Shown: piece after piece, positions 1-6,246 of the stretch
How positions within the stretch are numbered: position 1 is the first letter of the stretch
Layout of the letters: every line of letters starts with the position of its first letter
Assembly (NCBI GenBank): GCA_017999135.1
Contig: JAGOBT010000009.1
Span: forward strand, 1-11,621
Reading direction: 5' to 3'
Source: Burkholderiaceae bacterium
Lineage (GTDB): Bacteria; Pseudomonadota; Gammaproteobacteria; Burkholderiales; Burkholderiaceae_C
Length of the DNA: 11,621 nt
The notes under the pieces: generated by a model
Databases searched by the model: none
Told to the model about the DNA's origin: nothing
Seen by the model: the letters and a program-made list of their open reading frames with translations, nothing else
Made by a program: the position numbers and the translations under genes

Positions 1-37
1 TGCTGCAATCGCGCCCTCGCTGCTGCCCGCCCTGCGC

Positions 38-997
38 ATGACTGCCCTCGCCCCCGCCATCGCCGCCACGCTCGACCACCTCGGCGCCCAGGTGCTGGTA
101 CGCGGCTGGCTGTCGGCCAACAACATCGTGTTCCACCACGGCGGCCAGGGCCAGGTGGTGGACACCGGTTACATCAGCCATGCCGACCAGACCCTGGCAC
201 TGGTCGACCAGGCCCTGGCCGGCCGCCCCCTGGCCGAGGTGGTCAACACCCACTTGCACAGCGACCACTGCGGCGGCAATGCCGCGCTGGCGGCACGCTG
301 GCCCGGGCTGCGCATCACCGTGCCCGCCGCGTCGCGCGCCAAGCTGCTGCCCTGGGACGACAGCCAGCTCAGCTACCAGGAAACCGGCCAGCGCTGCGCA
401 CCCTTCGTGCCGCACGCCTTCCTGGCCGACGGCGACACCGTGCAGCTGGGCGGCCGGCCCTGGCAGGTGCATGCCGCGCCGGGGCACGACCCCGATGCGG
501 TGCTGCTGTTCGAGCCCGAGACCGCCACGCTGGTCAGCGGCGACGCACTGTGGCAGCAGCGCCTGGCGATCATCTTCCCGGAGCTGGACGACACGCCCGG
601 CTTCGACGACGCCGCCCGGGTGCTCGACCGCATCGCGCAGCTGCGGCCGCGGCTGGTGCTACCCGGTCACGGCGAGCCGTTCACCGACGTGGATGCTGCG
701 CTGGCCGCGTCGCGCCAGCGCCTGGCCGCCTTCCAGGGCGCACCGCTGAAGCACCGGGCCCATGCCGCGCGGTCGCTGGTGGTCTTCCACATGCTGGAGC
801 ACCGCCGCCGGCCGCGCCAGGCGCTGGTCGACTGGATCGCGAGCACGCCGATCTTCCTGAAGGCGCTGCAGTGCACCGGGGATGCCGCGCGCGCGCAGCA
901 GGCCGCCCACGCCACGGTGGACCGGCTGCTGGCCGATGCCGTGCTGACCCCGCTGCGCGAAGACGGTGTCGACCTGGTGCAGATGGCCGGCGACTGA
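38..997 (+). CDS. MBL-fold metallo-hydrolase
   Basis: This 319-residue protein is a zinc-dependent hydrolase of the metallo-beta-lactamase superfamily (glyoxalase II-like), presumably cytoplasmic since no signal peptide is visible. The metal ligands are all present: THLHSDH at residues 71-77 (H72, H74, D76, H77), H150 in PGHD, D169 in SGDA and H211 in PGHG. The first 65 residues hold the beta strands and the DTG turn (42-44) typical of the fold. A helical C-terminal part (about 220-319) follows the core, as in many LACTB2-like members. The substrate cannot be told from the sequence. The ATG at 38 is the first in frame, but the frame is open to the window edge, so the true start may lie upstream. 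The gene converges on gspC with a 33-bp gap. Nothing ties it to secretion, and it is probably just a neighbour. Confidence 0.85.
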   Translation: MTALAPAIAATLDHLGAQVLVRGWLSANNIVFHHGGQGQVVDTGYISHADQTLALVDQALAGRPLAEVVNTHLHSDHCGGNAALAARWPGLRITVPAASRAKLLPWDDSQLSYQETGQRCAPFVPHAFLADGDTVQLGGRPWQVHAAPGHDPDAVLLFEPETATLVSGDALWQQRLAIIFPELDDTPGFDDAARVLDRIAQLRPRLVLPGHGEPFTDVDAALAASRQRLAAFQGAPLKHRAHAARSLVVFHMLEHRRRPRQALVDWIASTPIFLKALQCTGDAARAQQAAHATVDRLLADAVLTPLREDGVDLVQMAGD

Positions 998-1030
998 GCG
1001 GCCAGGGTGGCGGTGGCGAGGCCGCCGCGC
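998..1030. other. Short convergent intergenic gap
   Basis: These 33 bp separate the stop codons of the hydrolase and gspC. A weak inverted repeat can be drawn (GGCGG at 1009-1013 with CCGCC at 1022-1026), but there is no T-run on either strand. It is at best a poor bidirectional terminator. I see no other signal. Confidence 0.3.
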
Positions 1031-1717
1031 TCACATGCGGCTCTTGCCGCTGCCGTCATCGGGGTTGGGGGCGCCATCGGGCTGGTACGGCAGCGCGCCG
1101 GGTGTGGGCACGCCCTGCGGCACCGGCACCGGGGGAATCTGCACCGGCGGCATCTGCACCGGCGGCAGCGGCCGGGGCACCTGCAGCGGCGGCACCCGCA
1201 TGGCACCCGGCACACCCTGGAACACCGCCCCTGGTGGCATGCCGGCGGCGGCCGGCTGGCCCGGCAGGTCGTCCGGCCGGCCGCGCTGGGCTTCCGCGAG
1301 CGGCGGCAGCGTCAAGGTGACCTGGGGCGCACCGGCACCGGCGCCCAGCTCCACCTGCCGGTGGCCCACGGTCAGCAGGCGCAGCCCGGGCTCCAGTTCG
1401 CGGCCCACGCTGACAGCGCGGGCGGGCTTGCCATCCACCGAGATCAGCGCCAGCCCGCGGCTCTGGCCCGGACGCGGCGCCACCACGCCCAGCAGGCGGA
1501 AGCGGCTGTCGGCCACCACCACCGGCGCTGGCTCCACCGGCGCAGCCGGCGGCTGGCCCAGCAGGCGCACCAGGCTGGCGCCCGCCGGCGGCGCCGGCGC
1601 GGCCAGACTGGCGCCCGGCGGCACCGGCGTGCTGCGCGTGAACAGCGGCAAGCCCCAGGCCACCGCGCCGGCCAGCACGGCACCCCAGATCAGCAGAGTC
1701 ATCCAACGCGCAGTCAT
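1031..1717 (-). CDS. gspC: Type II secretion protein GspC, PDZ-less with Pro-rich tail
   Basis: GspC is the inner-membrane T2SS subunit that contacts the N0 domain of the secretin GspD. The 228-residue product has a short cytoplasmic N-terminus, one membrane segment (about residues 7-26), a Pro/Ala-rich linker (30-68) and a beta-rich homology region (about 70-136, including RFRLLGVVAP and GLALISVDGKPARAV). The HR domain is the family signature. After residue 138 the chain becomes a proline-rich tail (PPVQMPPVQIPPVPVP at 185-200) instead of a PDZ or coiled-coil domain. The ATG at 1717 places the membrane helix near the N-terminus, as usual. An in-frame GTG at 1750 would add 11 residues. The gene runs divergently from gspG, 54 bp apart, so it is transcribed separately from the main operon. 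Identification rests on the HR-like region, the topology and the locus context. Confidence 0.85.
   Translation of the reverse strand: MTARWMTLLIWGAVLAGAVAWGLPLFTRSTPVPPGASLAAPAPPAGASLVRLLGQPPAAPVEPAPVVVADSRFRLLGVVAPRPGQSRGLALISVDGKPARAVSVGRELEPGLRLLTVGHRQVELGAGAGAPQVTLTLPPLAEAQRGRPDDLPGQPAAAGMPPGAVFQGVPGAMRVPPLQVPRPLPPVQMPPVQIPPVPVPQGVPTPGALPYQPDGAPNPDDGSGKSRM
1137..1166. repeat. Exact 15-bp tandem duplication in gspC
   Basis: The 15-mer ATCTGCACCGGCGGC occurs twice back to back (1137-1151 and 1152-1166). On the minus strand it encodes the PPVQM/PPVQI part of the GspC proline-rich tail. The unit is five codons, so gain or loss of copies would keep the reading frame. Confidence 0.85.
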
Positions 1718-1771
1718 CCCCGGATTATCATCGTTGGGTTGCCTGACCACTGCGTGCCTGCGCGCCCACCC
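1718..1771. promoter_or_regulatory. Divergent gspC/gspG control region
   Basis: This 54-bp gap separates the divergent starts of gspC and gspG and must hold, or lie close to, both promoters. It contains the most AT-rich patch of the neighbourhood (about 1724-1736). On the minus strand it reads GATAAT at 1729-1724, five of six matches to a sigma-70 -10 box, ending 6 bp before the gspC ATG. I see no good -35 at the usual distance; the nearest candidate, TGGTCA at 1749-1744, is only 14 bp away. No clear promoter for gspG is visible; it may overlap the 5' end of gspC. No obvious ribosome binding site precedes either start. Confidence 0.4.
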
Positions 1772-2221
1772 ATGACCTTTGCCTCTGCCCCCAGGCGCCT
1801 TGCATCCCGTGCCACGCACCGGGGCTTCACGCTGATCGAGCTGATGGTGGTGCTGGTGATCATCGGCGTGCTGGCCGCGCTGATCGTGCCCAACGTGCTG
1901 GACCGCACCGACGATGCGCGCGCCACCGCGGCCAAGGCCGACATCAACAACCTGGTGCAGGCGCTCAAGCTCTACAAGCTGGACAACCAGCGCTATCCCG
2001 GCCCCGAGCAGGGCCTGGAGGCACTGGTCAACAAGCCCACGTCCGGCAACGTGCCGCCCAACTGGCGCCGTTACCTCGACAAGCTGCCGGCCGACCCCTG
2101 GGGCCGGCCGTACCAGTACATCTTCCCGGGCGTGAAGGGCGAAGTCGACATCTTCAGCCTGGGCGCCGACGGTCAGGCCGGCGGTGACGGCAAGAACGCC
2201 GACATCGGCTCCTGGCAGTAG
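1772..2221 (+). CDS. gspG: Major pseudopilin GspG
   Basis: GspG is the main subunit of the T2SS pseudopilus, which pushes substrates through the secretin. The 149-residue precursor has an 18-residue leader ending in RG, then the prepilin peptidase site G18/F19 followed by FTLIELMVVLVIIGVLAALIVP, with the conserved Glu at mature position 5. The globular part has the GspG hallmarks YPGPEQGLEALV (75-86), LPADPWGRPYQY (105-116) and the Asp-rich C-terminal loop GADGQAGGDGKNADIGSW (131-148; D133, D139, D144), which binds calcium in the family. Length is typical. The ATG at 1772 is the only ATG before the leader; a GTG at 1754 is also in frame. It is the first gene of the plus-strand operon. Maturation needs a prepilin peptidase encoded elsewhere. 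Confidence 0.97.
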   Translation: MTFASAPRRLASRATHRGFTLIELMVVLVIIGVLAALIVPNVLDRTDDARATAAKADINNLVQALKLYKLDNQRYPGPEQGLEALVNKPTSGNVPPNWRRYLDKLPADPWGRPYQYIFPGVKGEVDIFSLGADGQAGGDGKNADIGSWQ

Positions 2222-2249
2222 GCGCGGTCGGCGCGCGCTGGCCTGGCCG

Positions 2250-2747
2250 GTGCAGCCTGGCCACGGCGCGGCCCCGCTGCGCGGCTTCACGCTGATCGAG
2301 CTGCTGCTGGTGCTGATGCTGATCGCCCTGGTGTCGGGCCTGGTCAGCCTGTCGCTGCGCGACGGCGGGCAGGCCAGCCTGGACCGCGAAGCCCAGCGCC
2401 TGGCCGCCTTGCTGGAAGCCGGTCGCGCCGAGGCCCGCGCCACTGGCGTGGCGGTGCGCTTCGAGCTGGTGGCCGCGGCCGACCCGGCCGCCGATGCCGA
2501 CGCCCGGTTCCGCTTCATCGGCCTGGCACCCGACAGCCTGCCGGGCAGCGGCCGCACGCCGGGCCGCTGGCTGGACCCCGACGTGATGGCCAGCATCGAC
2601 GACGCCACGGCCCTGCGCCTGGGCCCCGAACCGCTGATCGGTGCGCAGCGCATCACCCTGCGGCTCGACGGCCAGCAGCGGGTGCTGGCCACCGACGGTC
2701 TGGCGCCGTTCACGGTGGCCGAGCCGGCAGCGGCCACGACGCCATGA
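2250..2747 (+). CDS. gspH: Minor pseudopilin GspH
   Basis: GspH is a minor pseudopilin that sits at the pseudopilus tip with GspI, J and K. From the GTG at 2250 the precursor has 165 residues: a 12-residue leader ending in RG, then FTLIELLLVLMLIALVSGLVSL with Glu at mature position 5. A helix rich in Ala, Arg and Leu follows (EAQRLAALLEAGRAEARATG), which is typical of the GspH family, then a beta-rich C-terminal domain. There is no ATG in the 5' region. An upstream GTG at 2184 would overlap gspG by 38 nt and give a 34-residue leader. I chose 2250 because a 12-residue leader is more usual, but neither start has a clear ribosome binding site. Its last bases overlap gspI as ATGA. Confidence 0.9.
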   Translation: MQPGHGAAPLRGFTLIELLLVLMLIALVSGLVSLSLRDGGQASLDREAQRLAALLEAGRAEARATGVAVRFELVAAADPAADADARFRFIGLAPDSLPGSGRTPGRWLDPDVMASIDDATALRLGPEPLIGAQRITLRLDGQQRVLATDGLAPFTVAEPAAATTP

Positions 2748-3187
2748 GGTGCGCGACGCGGGACGAGCGCCGGGCCGCCCCCAAGCCGGCCCGCGATCCC
2801 CTCGGGGGATCGGCCGGCGTACCCGCCGGCCGAGGGGCTGGCGGCTTCACGCTGGTCGAGGTGCTGGTGGCGCTGGCCATCACGGCCATGGCGCTGGCCG
2901 CCGGGCTGAAGGCCGCTGGCGCGCTGACCGACAACGCCCAGCGCCTGGGCGACGTGACGGCCGCCCACTGGTGCGCCGACAACGCCCTGGTGGACCTGCG
3001 CCTGACACAGCAGTTTCCCGGCACCGGGGAAACCGAGTTCGCCTGCAGCCAGCTGGGGCGTGATTTCCGCGGCCTGCTGCGCACCCAGACCACGCCCAAC
3101 CCGAACTTCCGACGCATCGACGCGGTGGTGCTCGACCCGCAGGGCCATGTGCTGGCCACCTTGTCCACCGTGCTGGGGCGCTACTGA
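2744..3187 (+). CDS. gspI: Minor pseudopilin GspI with long leader
   Basis: GspI is a minor pseudopilin that forms the tip complex with GspJ and GspK. The 147-residue precursor carries the peptidase site G34/F35, then FTLVEVLVALAITAMALAAGLKA with Glu at mature position 5. The family signature around WCADNALVDLRL (80-91) is present. The C-terminal half (QLGRDFRGLLRTQTTPNPNFRRIDAVVLD) matches the usual GspI fold. The start is the ATG at 2744, overlapping the gspH stop as ATGA; no other ATG, GTG or TTG lies in frame before the cleavage site. The leader is 34 residues long where GspI leaders are commonly well under 20. The excess is encoded by a double-palindrome element at about 2785-2837 that is read in frame. 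Because the leader is removed, the mature protein should be unaffected. Confidence 0.94.
   Translation: MRCATRDERRAAPKPARDPLGGSAGVPAGRGAGGFTLVEVLVALAITAMALAAGLKAAGALTDNAQRLGDVTAAHWCADNALVDLRLTQQFPGTGETEFACSQLGRDFRGLLRTQTTPNPNFRRIDAVVLDPQGHVLATLSTVLGRY
2785..2837. repeat. Double-palindrome (REP-like) element inside gspI leader
   Basis: Two nearly adjoining perfect hairpins are seen. The first is CGATCCCC (2794-2801), loop TCG, GGGGATCG (2805-2812). The second is TCGGCCGGCG (2810-2819), loop TACC, CGCCGGCCGA (2824-2833), a 10-bp stem. In addition CCCCTCGG (2798-2805) pairs with CCGAGGGG (2830-2837), which would enclose the second hairpin and exclude the first. A GCCGGC at 2785-2790 also matches the one at 2813-2818. 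This layout recalls the short dispersed palindromic repeats common in Burkholderiales genomes (from memory, not searched). It is translated as part of the GspI leader, roughly residues 15-32. Only one copy is present in this window, so its repeat status is inferred. Confidence 0.6.
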
Positions 3188-3897
3188 TGCGGCGCCGCGG
3201 CTTCACCCTGGTGGAAGTGCTGGTGGCCGTGCTGATCATGGCGGTGATCGCCGCGATGGGCTGGCAGGGGGTGTCGGGCATGGCCAAGGCGCGCGAGATC
3301 GGCGCCGCCGCCAGCGACCGCACGCTGCGCCTGTCGGCCGTGATCGGCCAGTGGGAGCAGGACCTGGCCGCCATCTACGACAGCCCGGTGGTGCCGGGCC
3401 TGCAGTTCGACGGCGCGTCGCTGCGCCTGGTGCGCCGCACCGACGGCGGCGTGCAGCTGGTGGTGTGGGCCGTGCGCAACGGCCTGTGGCAGCGCTGGCC
3501 CGGCCCGGTGGTGCGCCGTGGCGCCGCGCTGCGCGAGGCCTGGCTGACCAGCCAGCAGCTGCAGGGCCAGGAGCCCGGGCAGCTGCAGCTGCTCGACGGC
3601 GTGACCGGCTGGCAGCTGTACTTCTGGCGCGGCCAGGGCTGGAGCAACGCCCAGTCCAGCGGCGACGAAGTCACGCTGGCCGATGCCGACCCGCCGGCTG
3701 CGGCGCCGCCGCCACCGTCGGCCAGTGCGGCCAGTGCGCCGGCGGGCGGTGCCAGCGCCCCTGCCGGCGGCGCCAGTGCACCGGCGGCCACGGGCGCCGC
3801 GCGCAACCGCAGCCTGCTGCCCACTGGCGTGCGCCTGCAGATCGACCTGCCCGAGGGCCGCATCACGCGTGACGTGCTGCTGCCGCCCACGCCATGA
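3187..3897 (+). CDS. gspJ: Minor pseudopilin GspJ
   Basis: GspJ is a minor pseudopilin of the GspI-J-K tip complex. The 236-residue precursor has the short leader MRRRG, then FTLVEVLVAVLIMAVIAAMGW with Glu at mature position 5 (E10). The globular domain has family features such as QWEQDLAAIYDSPVV (55-69), WAVRNGLWQRW (94-104) and a Trp-rich segment GWQLYFWRGQGW (141-152). Residues about 167-206 are an Ala/Pro/Ser/Gly insertion with ASAPAGG heptads (182-188, 189-195, partial at 196-200). The conserved C-terminal strand LPTGVRLQIDLPEGRITRDVLLP follows it. The ATG at 3187 overlaps the gspI stop by one base (TGATG), which suggests translational coupling. The stop overlaps gspK by 4 nt. Confidence 0.95.
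   Translation: MRRRGFTLVEVLVAVLIMAVIAAMGWQGVSGMAKAREIGAAASDRTLRLSAVIGQWEQDLAAIYDSPVVPGLQFDGASLRLVRRTDGGVQLVVWAVRNGLWQRWPGPVVRRGAALREAWLTSQQLQGQEPGQLQLLDGVTGWQLYFWRGQGWSNAQSSGDEVTLADADPPAAAPPPPSASAASAPAGGASAPAGGASAPAATGAARNRSLLPTGVRLQIDLPEGRITRDVLLPPTP
3730..3786 (+). repeat. ASAPAGG coding repeat in gspJ
   Basis: Two full heptads and one partial copy of ASAPAGG are encoded here (3730-3750, 3751-3771, 3772-3786). The nucleotide copies differ mostly at third positions, so the repeat is more visible in protein than in DNA, suggesting an older expansion. It lies in the linker-like insertion of GspJ. Confidence 0.75.
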
Positions 3898-4832
3898 CCC
3901 GCCCGCGCCCCGCCCGCGGTGCCGCCCTGCTGGTGGCGATGGTGCTGCTCAGCGTGGTGGCCACGCTGGCCGCCGGCATGGTGTGGCAGCAGTGGCGCGC
4001 CGTGCAGGTGGAAACCGCCGAACGCAGCCGCCACCAGAGCGGGTGGATGCTGCTGGGCGCACTCGACTGGGCGCGGCTGATCCTGCGCGAGGACGCCCGC
4101 AGCGGCAAGGCCACCAGCCTCAACGAGCCCTGGGCCACGCCGCTGGCCGAGGCGCGGCTGTCCAGCTTTCTGGCGGCCGACCGTGACAACAACGCCGACA
4201 GCGGGCCCGAGGCCTTCCTGGCCGGCAGCATCACCGACGCCCAGGCACGCTACAACCTGCGCAACCTGATCGTCGACAACAAGGTCGACGTGCAGCAGCT
4301 GGCCATCCTGCAGCGGCTGTGCGCCAGCGTGGGCCTGGGCCCCGACACCGCCAGCGCCCTGGCCGAAGGCCTGCAGGCCACCCTGCAGGCCGACAGCGAC
4401 ACCGCCCCGCTGCCGCCCCAGCAACTGGCCGACCTGGTGTGGCTGGGCCTGGATGCGGCGGCGATCGACCGCCTGGCCGCCGTGGTGGTGCTGCTGCCGG
4501 TGGCCACGCCGGTCAACCTGAACACCGCCTCGCGCGAGGTGCTGGCCGGCGTGGTGGCCGGGCTCGACCTGGGCAGTGCCGACCGCCTGGTGCAGGCGCG
4601 GGTGCGCACGCCGCTGCGCAGCCTGGCCGACGCGGTGGCCATCGTCGGCGCCGGGCCCACGCTGGTGGAACGCGACGTGGACGTGAAGTCGGCCTACTTC
4701 GAGGTGCGCGGCCGCCTGCGGCTGGAGAACCGCGTGCTGGAGACCCGCAGCCTGGTCGAGCGCCGCAGCGGCCTGCAGGTGCTGGCCATCCAGCGCCAGC
4801 AGCAGGCCAGCCTGCTACCGGCAGGGCCGTGA
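3894..4832 (+). CDS. gspK: Minor pseudopilin GspK
   Basis: GspK is the largest minor pseudopilin and is thought to cap the pseudopilus tip. The 312-residue precursor has leader MTRPRPARG, cleavage after G9, then AALLVAMVLLSVVATLAAGMVW. As expected for GspK, mature position 5 is not Glu (here V14). The large periplasmic part holds the family segments GSITDAQARYNLRNLI (111-126), a helical domain, and the SAM-like motif PVNLNTASREVLAGVV (206-221). Length is close to the usual 300-330 residues. The ATG at 3894 overlaps the gspJ stop as ATGA. The gene is followed by a 139-bp gap, the largest inside the operon. Confidence 0.95.
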   Translation: MTRPRPARGAALLVAMVLLSVVATLAAGMVWQQWRAVQVETAERSRHQSGWMLLGALDWARLILREDARSGKATSLNEPWATPLAEARLSSFLAADRDNNADSGPEAFLAGSITDAQARYNLRNLIVDNKVDVQQLAILQRLCASVGLGPDTASALAEGLQATLQADSDTAPLPPQQLADLVWLGLDAAAIDRLAAVVVLLPVATPVNLNTASREVLAGVVAGLDLGSADRLVQARVRTPLRSLADAVAIVGAGPTLVERDVDVKSAYFEVRGRLRLENRVLETRSLVERRSGLQVLAIQRQQQASLLPAGP

Positions 4833-4971
4833 TCCAGTTCACCGGACCGGCCTTCACAGCGCTGGCCCACAATGCCGGGGCGCGCGCGCCCGGCACCGGT
4901 GGCCGGCCCGCGTCGCCGATGTCCGCACCCACCCTGCCGTCAACGCCACCACCGCCTGCGCCAACGTTCCC
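4833..4971 (+). promoter_or_regulatory. gspK-gspL gap with GC-rich hairpin and possible internal promoter
   Basis: This 139-bp gap is unusual in an operon whose other junctions overlap or lie within about 10 bp, apart from the uncertain gspG-gspH one. It holds an inverted repeat GCCGGG (4874-4879) with CCCGGC (4889-4894) around an alternating GC loop, without a T-run. Just before it is CACAAT (4868-4873), a possible -10 box, but no -35 sits 16-18 bp upstream. It could hold an internal promoter or a weak attenuator for gspL onward, or simply be decayed sequence. Confidence 0.3.
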
Positions 4972-6246
4972 ATGACGCTGCTCGTGATCCTGCTGCCCGC
5001 GCCCCTGCGTGCAGACGCACCGCCCCCGGGCGACGCTGCGCCGCTGGCCTGGCTGCTCAGCCCCGATGGCCTGGCCGTGGCCCGGCGCGGCAGCAGCGCG
5101 GCGGCCGCCCTGCCCGCCGCCGACACCGTGGTGGCGGTGGCGCCGGCCGATGCGGTGGCCTGGCACCGCCCGCAGCTGCCCAAGGCACCGGCCAACCGCC
5201 TGCGCGCCGCGCTGGGCAGCGTGCTGGAAGAGCACCTGCTGACCGACGACGACGATGTGCACCTGGCCCTGGCACCCCAGGCCGTGGCCGGCGCGCCGGT
5301 GTGGGTGGCTGCCCTGCACAAGCCCTGGCTGCGCGCCCATCTCGGCCAGCTGGCCGCCGCCGGCCGGGTGGTCGACCGGCTGGTGCCGGCGCTGGCACCG
5401 CAGCTGGAGGCCGGCGCAGCGCCGGAAGGCCACTTCCACGGCCCGGCCGAGATGGACACCGACGCCTCGCTGCACCTGGCCTGGAGCGACGCCGACGGCG
5501 CCACCAACCTGCCGCTGGCCGGCGGCCTGGCGCGCAGCCTGCTGCCGGGCTGGCAGGGGCGCACCCCCCGCTGGTCGGCCACGCCGGCGGCCGCCGCCGC
5601 GGCCGAACGCTGGCTGGGCACGCCGGTGGCCGTGCGCAACGACGCCGACACCGCGCTGGCCGCCGTGCGCTCGCCCTGGAACCTGCTGCAGTTCGACCTG
5701 GCGCCACGCCACCGCGGCAGCCTGGCCGCCGGCAACCTGTGGCGCACGCTGATGGGCCCGGCCTGGGCACCGGCGCGCTGGGGCCTGCTGGCCCTGGTGG
5801 TGGTGCAGGTGATCGGCATCAATGCCCTGGCGTGGCAGCAGCGCAGCACCCTGGCCCAGCAGCGCCAGACCCAGCTGGACCTGTTGCGCACGGCCCACCC
5901 GCAGGTGCGCGCCGTGCTCGACGCGCCGCTGCAGATGCAGCGCGAGACCGCCGCCCTGCGCAGCGCCGCCGGTGTGCCCGGCGACGACGACTTCGAAACC
6001 GTGCTGCAGGCCACCGCCGCCGCCTGGCCCGATGGCCAGCCGCCCGCCGCGCAACTGCGCTTCGAGCCCGGCCGGCTCAGCCTGCCGGGCGCCGGCTGGG
6101 TTCCGCCGCAGATCGCGGCCTTGCGCCAGCGCCTGGCCGCGCTGGGCTGGGGCCTGGACCAGAGCGACGGCCGCCTGGTGATCAGCAAGGCCAGCCCGGC
6201 ACCCGCCACCCTGCAGACTGCCGGCGTGATGCCGGCCCGGCCATGA
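4972..6246 (+). CDS. gspL: Type II secretion inner-membrane protein GspL
   Basis: GspL is a bitopic inner-membrane protein whose cytoplasmic domain recruits the ATPase GspE and whose periplasmic domain pairs with GspM. The 424-residue product has a cytoplasmic actin-like region (about 1-255; WLLSPDGLAVARRG, DTVVAVAPADAVAWHRPQLP, LGSVLEEHLLTDDDDVHLAL), then NLLQFDL (237-243), which corresponds to the family's conserved NLLQG-type segment before the membrane. One membrane helix follows (about 269-287). The periplasmic part starts with a heptad-like stretch (288-332) and ends in a ferredoxin-like fold (about 338-405). The ATG at 4972 puts the first beta strand (TLLVILLP) at the N-terminus as in homologues. 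The stop overlaps gspM as ATGA. Confidence 0.93.
   Translation: MTLLVILLPAPLRADAPPPGDAAPLAWLLSPDGLAVARRGSSAAAALPAADTVVAVAPADAVAWHRPQLPKAPANRLRAALGSVLEEHLLTDDDDVHLALAPQAVAGAPVWVAALHKPWLRAHLGQLAAAGRVVDRLVPALAPQLEAGAAPEGHFHGPAEMDTDASLHLAWSDADGATNLPLAGGLARSLLPGWQGRTPRWSATPAAAAAAERWLGTPVAVRNDADTALAAVRSPWNLLQFDLAPRHRGSLAAGNLWRTLMGPAWAPARWGLLALVVVQVIGINALAWQQRSTLAQQRQTQLDLLRTAHPQVRAVLDAPLQMQRETAALRSAAGVPGDDDFETVLQATAAAWPDGQPPAAQLRFEPGRLSLPGAGWVPPQIAALRQRLAALGWGLDQSDGRLVISKASPAPATLQTAGVMPARP

Noticed and set aside
1009..1026. Hairpin between the hydrolase and gspC as a terminator
   Set aside because: The stem is only 5 bp and no T-run follows on either strand; in such GC-rich DNA this arises easily by chance.
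1718..3148. The 477-codon upstream extension of the gspC frame across gspG, gspH and gspI
   Set aside because: The open frame is a by-product of high GC. The membrane helix and HR domain of GspC start only after 1717, and the upstream translation is low complexity with no domain.
4863..4876. Possible sigma-54 promoter upstream of gspL (TGGCCC ... TGCC)
   Set aside because: The GG and GC elements are 8 bp apart rather than the required 10, and the -12 TTGC is not matched.
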